NCBI RefSeq assembly: GCF_914767665.1 | Contig: NC_059504.1 | Coordinates: 48,453,720-48,517,719, forward strand | Reading direction: 5' to 3' | DNA from: Harmonia axyridis | Taxonomy: Eukaryota; Arthropoda; Insecta; Coleoptera; Coccinellidae | DNA length: 64,000 bases | Part shown: positions 55,723-64,000 of the stretch, one piece after another | Layout: the number at the start of each line of letters is the position of its first letter | Numbering within the stretch: position 1 is the stretch's first letter | The notes under the pieces: generated by a model | Told to the model about the DNA's origin: nothing | Database searches by the model: none | Seen by the model: only the letters and a program-made list of their open reading frames with translations | Translations under genes and position numbers: made by a program

Positions 55723-56359
55723 CAGGGTGTTCCTAGATTGCAAGTACAAACGGGAATGATAGATTCCTCGAATCATTTCAAGGTAGAGTCCTATAACATG
55801 GGTCCACAAAAGATTTGTTCTCGAGATACAGATGATAAAGTTCAATTTTTTTCTCATAGCACCTTGCCTTAACGAATATTTAACTCAAATTTGGCACAGA
55901 TATTCCAATTTTGAATGCAAATCTACAGGGTGATATTTTCTTTGGAAGAGTGCCCGCTTCTTTCCACCAGAACTTTTTTAGTGAACCACTGGTAGTTTAG
56001 AAAAATGTTGAAAAAAACTCTGGTCCAGTACTACATATTTTGGTTTCTTGTCGGTTCTTGTCAAACAATTCTTCAGTAATATTCGAGAAAATTCAAATTA
56101 TTATAAGATCCAATAAGCTCCTTTGAATAAATAATTGCTTATAAGTTTTGCTACTTATTTACCCAATCTGTAAAGAAGATTAATAAAGATAATATAATAT
56201 AACAGATAAATTGTTAGGAACATCACAAAAAAGAAGGACTACAGAAACACCCTGAATCTCTAAAACAAAGACTTTGTGGGCCCATATATAGGATATTCTA
56301 TTCTTGAGATAATTCAAGGAGTTTCTCATTTTTCTTTGAACCAGTTAAGGAACACTGTG
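55723..56359. mobile_element. 637-bp TA-flanked MITE (copy 2)
   Basis: Same family as 4160-4781. Left TA-CAGGGTGTTCC and right GGAACACTGTG-TA. No coding capacity. The left end is better preserved than in copy 1. Confidence 0.85.
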
Positions 56360-56498
56360 TATAAAGTAAGAACCGAATCGGTAATCAATAAATGCTAACA
56401 TTTCAAGTAGATGAACCCTTGGTTCTCACGATGTTCTCTGAACATTACAGAACATAAAAAAAAACTACGTCTGCAGACACTATTGAGACATGGTTGTA

Positions 56499-56802
56499 CA
56501 GGGTGTTTCGTTGGTAAATGAACATACATTTACCTGACCTAGAGCTAGCCTAGACAAGTCCAAATAACCTATATATCATAGATCTAATCTACTCCAAAGA
56601 CGAGATACTGGGTGTTTATGAATTCCCTCATATTTTCAATTCGTTATAATTTTTTGAATCACCCAGTAGGTACATTTGATTGATATTTGAAACGTATGAT
56701 TCAATCTATTAGATCCATCGATTCATCTTTGAACTGATCAAAAAATTCAGGTCCGTATTAGAAGACTATGGGAACTTCTAGAAGATGAGATTCAACACGC
56801 TG
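56499..56802. mobile_element. 304-bp MITE with CAGGGTG ends
   Basis: TA-CAGGGTGTTTCG at the left and CAACACGCTG-TA at the right. No ORF. The interior does not match the other CAGGGTG elements. Confidence 0.7.
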
Positions 56803-57885
56803 TATAGTGGAAAACTGGAATTTAATACGATTTTAGTGTCTTCAACACATAGAAATTTCACTAACTTCTTATAGAAGTCATATATTGACAGATCTGATCT
56901 AGTTGGTGATTGGTTGTATTTCTTCATTCCAGATCACGATGGAAAACGTAGTGGACCAGAATTATAAAGCCTCTCCAGCATAAGTGCCTATTCGCCCGAA
57001 AATAACGTCAACTATCGGTTCCCATCTCTTCCCCATTCTCTCGATCGCCTGGAATAAGTGAGTAAACAGAGAGATATCTACGGCCTTACTCGGTCGTCTC
57101 AAAAACACGATTGATTTTCAGGAGACGTTCCGAATATGAGTTGCGACGTCGAAGATGTAGTGCACTCAGATGATTCGATCAAGACGTGGAAAACCTGCCA
57201 CTTTACACTAAGCATTTTGCGATTCCTTCGTTTCTCGGAGTGCCTCACATAGATTGACGTGGCTCTGGGACGTAGTGAATAGATTGCATTCCGTAAAAGA
57301 CGGAGAGAATTTTAAATGTTGCGAATCATGTAGATGGGGAATGGAAATTGATCTCGCTTAGGGCAATTCGTTTCGTTTTACCGATCGGCAAGTACGATAA
57401 TTTCATGGGAGACTCTGTAAAACTTATCTTCATTAGTTGTTGAGATCACTAGTTGGTTCACCTGAGTGAAAGCAGCGTACAAGGTGATTCATTTATCTTA
57501 TTAACCCCAATTTTTTTCACAACGATCTCATCGGCGAAAAAAATTGAGACATCGCGGCGTGGTCGATTTTCTTTACTTTATTCATCTTTTTTATCAAGTG
57601 ATTTGAAAGATAATTTCCTTGTAATTTTTTTTTTCGAATACCGTTTTCTTTCTCTTTGGAACCGTCAGCGATCTGCAGCGTGAGATGAATTTATTAAATT
57701 TAATTCACATTTGTCTGTATTGTGACAGTATGCTTTGGTTTGGAGACAGATATGATCTAACTTTTAAAAATCGAATAGGCTTTGTAACTAACTATTCCTC
57801 TATTATTACTCCAATAAATATTGAGTAAATGTGCAATCTCTGTCTAAAGTAAATTTTGAAAAAACAGAATATCACGTTTCATACA
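56803..57885. other. No gene seen; GC island 57000-57400
   Basis: A GC-richer block in AT-rich DNA. A 76-codon frame at 57453-57683 is Ser/Phe-rich with no motif. Confidence 0.45.
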
Positions 57886-58075
57886 AAGAAAATTTCATAC
57901 AGAGTAACAGTAAGGGACAAGTTGTCGTTTACCTATTGTTATTCAGACATTGCATAGGCTCTCCTAAATTTGATACTCACTGACAGCATCTCAAGAACTT
58001 TAAAAGAAAAAATTTTCAAGGATCCCCGATCTCTTTTTCGAAATAATCAGATATCTTAAAGCAGATTATAGATAT
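57886..58075 (+). repeat. Repeat copy, left of mariner copy F
   Basis: The inverse of 59022-59222. Shared blocks are TTTCATACAGAGTAAC, TATTGTTATT, AGCATCTCAAGAACT and TCAAGGA(T/C)CCC. Confidence 0.75.
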
Positions 58076-58290
58076 GATTTGTTCTCGAGTTACAGGCCAT
58101 TTCTTGAAAAATTACTTTCAAATATTTCACTTTATCTAAGATCTGTTACGCACCATAAAAATTACTAGACAGATGTTGTGAGAATTTTTCGAATATCTAG
58201 AAAATAAACCAATATATAGCGAAATATTAGAAACAGTTATTTCTTAAGAAACGACTCTGACTCGAGAATGAATCAAGATATCTATATATA

Positions 58291-58910
58291 TTGTGGCCGT
58301 ATATCGGCAATAACACGGCGAATGTTGTCTTCCAAATGGTCAAGGGTTTGTAGCTTATGCGCATAGACCAATGACTTTACATAGCCCCACAGAAAGTAGT
58401 CTAGCGGTGTTAAATCACAAGATCTTAGAAGCAGATTCACAGGCCCAAAACGTGAAATTAGGCGGTCACCAAACGTTTCTTTCAATAAATCGATTGTGGC
58501 ACGAGCTGTGTGACATGTTGCGCCGTCTTGTTGGAACCACAGCTCCTGGACATCATGGTTGTTCAATTCAGGAATGAAAAAGTTAGTAATCATGGCTCTA
58601 TACCGATCACCATTGACTGTAACGTTCTGGCCGTCATCGTTTTTGAAGAAGTACGGACCAATGATTCCACCAGCTCATAAAGCGCACCAATCAGTCAGTT
58701 TTTCTGGATGTTTCGACATACACTTGAGGATCAGCTCTACTCCAAATGCGGCAGTTTTTTTTGTTGACGTAGCCATTCAACCAGAAGGGCGCTTCATCGC
58801 TGAACAAAATAAAATGGACGTATTGCACGATACGTATTCCGCACAGAACCATTATTTTCGAAATAAAATTGCACTATTTGCAAGCGTTCTTCAGGCGTGA
58901 GTCTATTTAT
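58291..58910 (-). pseudogene. Broken mariner-like transposase (copy F)
   Basis: The frame 58593-58282 is open through QQDGATCHTARATIDLLKET and CDLTPLDYFLWG. The second-to-third Asp spacing is kept, while WPPRS has become LLLRS. The start is mutated (ATA in place of ATG at 58910). The C-terminus is lost at the truncation. Confidence 0.9.
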
Positions 58911-59010
58911 GATAAATTGCCAAACCAAACTAAGAATAAATCACTTGACAGCTGTCATCTTGAACAGTAATGCCAACTTAAAGTTATATACCTCAAAAAA
59001 AAACACCCGT
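58291..59010 (-). mobile_element. Mariner-like element copy F, truncated
   Basis: Only the transposase-start side is complete (AACACCCGT near 59010). The other end is cut off at 58291 inside the coding region, next to TATATATA. It carries the shared deletion junction at about 58800-58820, plus small deletions near 58709 and 58956. Confidence 0.9.
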
Positions 59011-59021
59011 TGTGATCGCTT

Positions 59022-59222
59022 CCTTATATCTTCTTATCTCTAAAAATGGGATCTGGGGTCCTTGAAGATTTTTTTTCTCTGAGTCTTATAGTTCTTGAGA
59101 TGCTCTCATTGAACATTGAATTTGGGACACCCTGTACAAGGTTTTTCATTATGGAATGACAAAATAACAATAAATAAATAACAACGTATTTCTTACCGTT
59201 ACTCTGTATGAAATTTTTATGA
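59022..59222 (-). repeat. Repeat copy, right of mariner copy F
   Basis: Minus-oriented partner of 57886-58075. It contains TACAGGGTGTCCC, which is altered in the left copy, so it may itself be a decayed CAGGGTG-type MITE. Confidence 0.75.
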
Positions 59223-60954
59223 AACTTCTGTAACAATGGTCGCCTCTCTTAATATATTACCCTGTGTATCTCGAAAACTGGTCATAGCAAAGGCAATACT
59301 GTTTGACATTATATCAATATAATTGTATTTCCGAAATGTAAATGATGAGAAAAAATTGTAAAATTCCACGGACGAATTTTCCAATTACAGAGTGAGCTAT
59401 GAACTGAACGAATCTCATCGGATGATGTTTGACTCACCCCGTATCTAACCATAATTTTTATTGAAACCACGTCTGAAATTATTACCTCATGGGTGAGCAC
59501 TATTTGTCGTGCAAAAGTGTTTCATTTAAGATGTTTTCCTACGAGAAATATTACTTCAAATTGAAGTAATTCTCCAACTTCAACGCCCAGTATCTCGAAA
59601 ACTAGTCGTAGGATTGAGTTGGGCCCATAGGCTTTCTTGTTCATGAGGTCATATTCTATAAAAATCATAAAAATTTACCGATGACAATTTTCTCATTAGG
59701 CTGCTGCCTGATCATTTGACAGAGCCATGACGCTTGACGTCTTGATCATTTTCGCTGACTTTTACTCGCATCTCGAGTCAATATTGACTTGAACAGAAAT
59801 TCTTGTGAATATAAAAAATGGCTTCAAAAGTCGAGAGCAACGGTAGCGAATGAGATTACCCTGTTCTGCTTCAGCGGGAACTTTTCCGAACAACTGACTG
59901 CGGCGAAAACGGAAAAACAACCAAGAAAAATGAGCATCGGGAAAAAGACCAAGTTTGTCGGTAGCTTTCGATATGAACGAGCTAAGAAGCTTTGATCTGA
60001 TACGTCAAATGACTCGTGAAATTTCTACGAAAATACTTTCCTTTGATGATAGCGTTTCCACAATAAACTGAGCTTTCTGCCCAACTTCCTTCGGGATGGA
60101 CCGACGAGCAATTTACATCTTCGCCAGGTAATACGATGTCGTCTTTCGCAGACGTTTCGCAGACTTCTCAGTAAAGTGAAGTTTCAATTACGCCCACGCT
60201 CTTATATATTAGGGCCTTAATCGGAAAATTGATTATCTAGAACGGATTTCACAATAAATTGATTTGAGCTGGTTTGACGGTGATGAAGTTTTGTGTTTTC
60301 TCTGCGCGAAATTGAAATTAAATTGTTAGGTTCCTATAACGAATTGTAATGTTTCTTCTTGTTGCATTTTCCCTATTTGAACCAATAAAAATGATGTTAT
60401 AATAGTCTTACCAATATAAACTGCTCTCTGCTTCCACACATCACCGCACTGTATAGGGATGTAAGGGAACAGGGTGAAGGATTGAAATGGAACAAAATGG
60501 GATTTATACAATGCAAACTGTCTTTCGAATGAACTGTAATCTTAATATATTTCAAATGTCCGTGAATGAAACCAAAACCGTTATATTAAACACCGAAAAT
60601 TTTATTCTACCAAACTTTAACTATTCTTTCTGATAACAATACATCTCATTCATTATCTAACAAAACATACGTCTCGATATCCCTAGAATACGTGACGTTG
60701 CCAAAACTAAACATCATAATAACTTAAAAAGGGCTTAAACACTTCTTGATGAATTGTTATCGCTGAACCTTCAGTTTTTATTCATTGACGTTCAGAAGTA
60801 TTACTAGTTGGCCATATATCTCCTTATCATAGAACAAACTTTGAGTTTCAATCTTTCTTAAGTTCAGAAAGAATAAGAATTCAAATACTTCATATATTGA
60901 AGAGTTATACTCAGTGACAAGCAGGTGAACAGATATTTCCTTATGGACGTAAAA
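59223..60954. other. No gene recognised; GC island 59770-60180
   Basis: AT-rich DNA, with a GC-richer block holding an unrecognised basic 68-codon frame (59789-59995). MITE-like phrases (TATCTCGAAAACT) near 59264 and 59591 hint at further decayed repeats. Confidence 0.4.
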
Positions 60955-61455
60955 CCTTCAGGAACACACTAGCCAGAAGTGGAGCACAATCACCTCTTGT
61001 TGGTCCAGAACCTTTCTGTTGTATAGGTGAATGTTCCTACAAGGAAGAGTTTTAAGGGAAAGGAAAAAGTCGAATGAAAATCACTATGTCGGAATCTTTC
61101 TGGGTTGGATCTGGATTTTTGCAAGAATAAGCTACACCTCCCCACTGGATTCCTTACAGCAGAATGACTCTTGCAGAAAACGACGAGTGCAGATTCTGCA
61201 GGGAGGAGGAAGAAACTCCTGATCACATGTTGACAGAATGCCTAGCCATCGCTAACCAATGCAGAAAATGTTTTGGACAAGAGACTTGTAAAAGTGAGGA
61301 TGTAACATATACTGAAGTTCATCAGAACTCTGGAATTGAAGGACTAGCTGTAGACTACTATTACTGATGGCAAAAACAGCTCTGATGGTGTGTACAATGG
61401 ACCATAAGGTCTATGGTGCAATGAAACCTACCCTTATCTAATCTAAATCTAACTC
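60955..61455 (+). pseudogene. RNase H LINE family II, best copy
   Basis: GAQSPLVGPEPFCCIGECSYKEE (just after RNase H) lies upstream in a shifted frame. The open frame 61164-61367 then reads MTLAENDECRFCREEEETPDHMLTECLAIANQ..., a C-x2-C-x8-H-x4-C knuckle. The tail is rich in TAATCTAAATCTAA. A closing segment (HQNSGIEGLAVDYYY*) marks the ORF end. Differs from family I in the terminal domain and the tail repeat. Confidence 0.82.
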
Positions 61456-61590
61456 TCTTGAAGGATCAAACAGTATGAAACTTTATATTTGAAGAACACG
61501 ACCTACCCACTAAACCTAATATGCTGTTTTCAGGATTTGGCACCTCTTTACCTATTAAGTTTTTGAACCTTTGTATTTGTATCTTTTTTA

Positions 61591-62563
61591 ATAGGCGTAC
61601 AACTCTGCTTCCGCCTTTTTTCGAATTTCGAGGCTTCATTGTTGAAAACTGGTTATACATTTATGATTCAAAGTATTGTCCATCGCTGATCACTACTTTC
61701 TCCCATCTTTCGGGCAGCTTACGAATCCCGGTTGAAAAAACTGGTCATTTTTTGAAGTGATTAACGATTCGATCCAATTTTTTACTTCTTCGTGAGACCG
61801 GAAGTGCTTGGTCAGCCAGGCCGTGGTCTATTGATCGAAACAAGTAATAGTCCGAGGAGGCGACGTCTGGAGAATACGGTTGAAGAACGGTGGGTGGAAT
61901 AGGACATCCCATCTCAACGTTTCCAAGTATGTCGTGACCACTTTCGCAATATGGGGTCAAGCATTGTCATGCTGTAAAATGACTATATCATGTCTCTCGT
62001 TGTTTTGCGGCCGTTTGTCTTTCAATGCTCGGCTCAAACGCATTATTTGCGTTCGATAATAATCGTCTGTGATTGTTTCAGTTGGTTTAACAAATCATAA
62101 TACACTATGCCGAGCTGGTCCCACCGAATACTGAGCACGACCTTGGAACCGTGAATATTCGGTTTGGCCGTCGACGGGGAAGCATGACCGTGATATCTCC
62201 ATGATTTTTTGCTCTTGGGATTACGTTAATGAACCCATTTTTCGTCTCCAGTCACAATGCGATGCAGAAATTCCTTCCGTATTTGCCTTACAAGCAGCTA
62301 TTCACAAGCAAACAAACGCCGTTCAACATTTCTCGGCTTCAAATCGTACGGCACCCAATTTCCTTGTTTCTCAATCATTTTCATGACTCTCAGACGTTTT
62401 GAAATGTCTTGCTGCGTCTCTCTGAATGATACTGCCCATTCTTGTTGCGTTTGACACGAGTCTTGATCAAGTATTGCCTCTATTTCTGCATCTTCGAAAA
62501 CCTTCTCTCTCCCACCATCATGCCATCCATTGCAAATCGATTGAAGCAAATTTGTACACCTAA
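61591..62563 (-). mobile_element. DD34D mariner element
   Basis: The inverted ends TTAGGTGTACAAATTTGCTTC (62563 inwards) and ATAGGCGTACAACTCTGCTTC (61591 inwards) each abut TA. It is 973 bp, shorter than the usual 1.3 kb of mariner because the first part of the transposase gene is missing. Confidence 0.88.
61661..62516 (-). pseudogene. Mariner (DD34D) transposase, decayed
   Basis: The minus strand starts at REKVFEDAEIEAILDQDSC (second half of the DNA-binding region). It continues QQDISKRLRVM, KQGNWVPYDLKP, a stop after ACE, VTGDEKWVH (first Asp), STAKPNIHGSKVVL, and ILQHDNA*PHIAK (second Asp). After an apparent 11-bp insertion comes YSPDVASSDYYLFRS (third Asp, 34 residues after the second). 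The N-terminal helix-turn-helix is absent. Classical mariner family, distinct from copies A-G. Confidence 0.9.
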
Positions 62564-63772
62564 TACTATTTTTGTTTGTGGTAGATCTTTTGTAATTAGA
62601 CAAAGGTGTAGACAAAGTTATGGTCAAGTAGTGTTTTTAGGTCTTCATTTGGATGTTGACTTGTTTTTTCAAAAACTTTCACTTCAGAAAACCTGTGTCA
62701 GTTTCTCAATCTGAATCATTTTCGGATTTGTTGGTTTCTTACAAACCATATCATATCCAAGCTCGTTTCCAATATTTTTCAGCAATCCTAGTGAGTACAA
62801 CGATACTTCCCACAGAGCATTGAGGTGTACAGATGCATTGAGAAGATCAATATTTGAATTTGGAAATATACATTGCCATTCTTCATAACTCTTGTCGAAA
62901 TTTTCCAAATGAAACAATGAAAAGTAGACGACCATATATTTAATTATGTATATAATTGAATCTAAAACCTAAGACTCCTTCCATTGTAATGAAAAACATG
63001 AGTGTTAGAATTACTAATTTTTCGAATGAAGAATGTTGATAATTTTTTTCTCGTAATAAACAAGAAAAATCCATATTCCGATCTGATATAGCCGATCACA
63101 TATGTGGAAAAACAGGACGCCTAACGACGCTTACAGAATCTCCGTTCTCCACCCAAACAACGCCCTGGCTTGGTGAAGTCGAACGCCAGACACTGGAAGG
63201 AATATAAATTCCGGCAAGGAATAGTTTAAACTCTTCGAAAACTCAAAGTTTATTCTTATATTTCCGTTTCATTTCCCTTCCGTTTGTGTTCCGGCGCGGA
63301 GTTTCCTTTGTTCCGAAGCACTAACATTATGCAAATTTATTTCTCCCAGTTTAGTGAGTCCGTTGTTTTCGTGTCTTGCTAGCTAATCCGGCTTAATTTT
63401 ATTAGTTCTGGGTTTCGACTCGAATGATCCGAGTGGCTAGATTCGGCTAATGATCACGGAAAAAATGATATCCAAACCACAAATTACTTTATGGTGAGGA
63501 TGGAGGGCATAGTTTGAGAACTCACTATCCAAATTTGATTCATGGTCTTCGATAATTAACTTGATAGTCGCTCACCAAGGAAAAAAAAATCAGAATCTGA
63601 AGTTATGGGATTCTTCGCTTTCGTTCTTAATTTCACTCTCCTGCAAGTTTTGATTTCTCATTGTTCTTTGCTCGGTTCTTTGTAGTTCAAAAACTCCAAA
63701 CAAATGAACGAATATTGAAATATACTATTTCAAAAGAAGTCTTAGTCAAAAGTCCTTGGCAGCAGGAATATG
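62564..63772. other. No gene recognised; GC island 63100-63440
   Basis: An 83-codon minus-strand frame (62935-62684) is unrecognised. The GC-richer block includes ATTATGCAAATTTAT (octamer-like) and CTAGCTAATCCGGCTTAAT (homeodomain-site-like). These short motifs prove nothing by themselves. Confidence 0.4.
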
Positions 63773-64000
63773 AAGGGTGTTTTTTTAAAGCTATAGAACT
63801 TTAAATTGCAATAAAACAACGATGGATTATTCGATTGACATAAATTTTATTCATCCGCAAGATAATTTTGTGGCATTACATTTTGAATATGATTTCTGGC
63901 ATATGACCACGGCTGGTTCGGATGTAGTCCAATCTGAACGTCCAATTTTCGATGACTTTTTCCAACATTTGTGGCCGTATATCGGCAATAACACGGCGAA
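63773..64000 (-). mobile_element. Mariner-like element copy G, cut by window end
   Basis: The left end AAGGGTGTTTTTTT, and the UTR shared with the other copies, are present. The preceding dinucleotide has drifted (TG). The rest lies outside the window. Confidence 0.92.
63876..64000 (-). pseudogene. Mariner-like transposase C-terminus (copy G)
   Basis: Minus strand, ending ...HMPEIIFKM-like (here IIFKM reads IIFKM/IIFKV-type from TTTTGAATATGATTTC). Two codons are lost in the SRGG region (CCGCCACGG shortened to CCACGG). Only the last 40 or so codons are in view. Confidence 0.8.

Noticed and set aside
58559..58900. 113-codon plus-strand ORF
   Set aside because: Antisense shadow of the transposase in mariner copy F. 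Similar shadows at 21739, 26694 and 52478 were also dropped.
62684..62935. 83-codon minus-strand ORF beside the DD34D mariner
   Set aside because: Protein-like at a glance, but no family is recognised, it lies outside the mariner ends, and no splice or promoter context was found.
1..64000. CRISPR arrays, bacterial operons, rRNA genes
   Set aside because: No regularly spaced repeats, ribosome-binding-site-led gene runs or rRNA signatures were seen. The content is eukaryotic and transposon-dominated.

Overview
The window looks like gene-poor nuclear DNA from an arthropod, most likely an insect. A beetle is my best guess, but that rests on overall resemblance and not on a diagnostic gene. The DNA is AT-rich and has no bacterial operon structure. 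Nearly every recognisable protein fragment comes from a transposable element: IS630/Tc1/mariner-type transposases, RNase H-bearing and RTE-like LINEs, a restriction-endonuclease-type LINE, and a pogo-like element. I recognise no complete host gene. A few short candidate exons and one candidate core promoter are listed with low confidence.

Layout. 0-5 kb: mariner-like copy A between two diverged direct repeats, then a 622-bp TA-flanked MITE. 5-15 kb: a dense run of foldback or inverted-repeat elements (6294-7592, 9294-9567, 12417-12545, 14415-14949), with LINE fragments at 5030, 10520, 13268 and 13700. 15-18.4 kb: a GC-richer block, a TATA plus initiator pair and a decayed reading frame, otherwise quiet. 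18.4-22.6 kb: old transposase pieces cut by a 5'-truncated LINE that still has an open reverse transcriptase frame and a 12-bp target duplication, then mariner copy B. 22.6-32 kb: LINE relics in both orientations and mariner copy C. 32-36.5 kb: two 0.8-kb direct repeats resembling solo LTRs, with a foldback between them. 37.8-46 kb: further transposase and LINE relics, a tandem duplication, two foldbacks and a second TA-flanked transposase element. 46-64 kb: inverted repeats, MITEs, mariner copies D-G, a pogo-like relic, a DD34D mariner and the best candidate host exon (48152-48247).

How it fits together. The main family is a mariner-like element with seven copies (A-G). Where the transposase is complete enough to count, 41 residues separate the second and third catalytic aspartates. 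Copies A, B, C and F share one internal deletion junction that joins the helix-turn-helix segment out of frame to the catalytic domain. The family therefore probably spread as a non-autonomous deletion derivative using transposase supplied in trans. Several MITEs and one foldback have TA-CAGGGTG ends like those of another transposase element at 45100-45923, suggesting a second trans-mobilised group. Two RNase H LINE families are present almost only as 3' ends, one with a TAA-rich tail and one with an ATCTA-rich tail.
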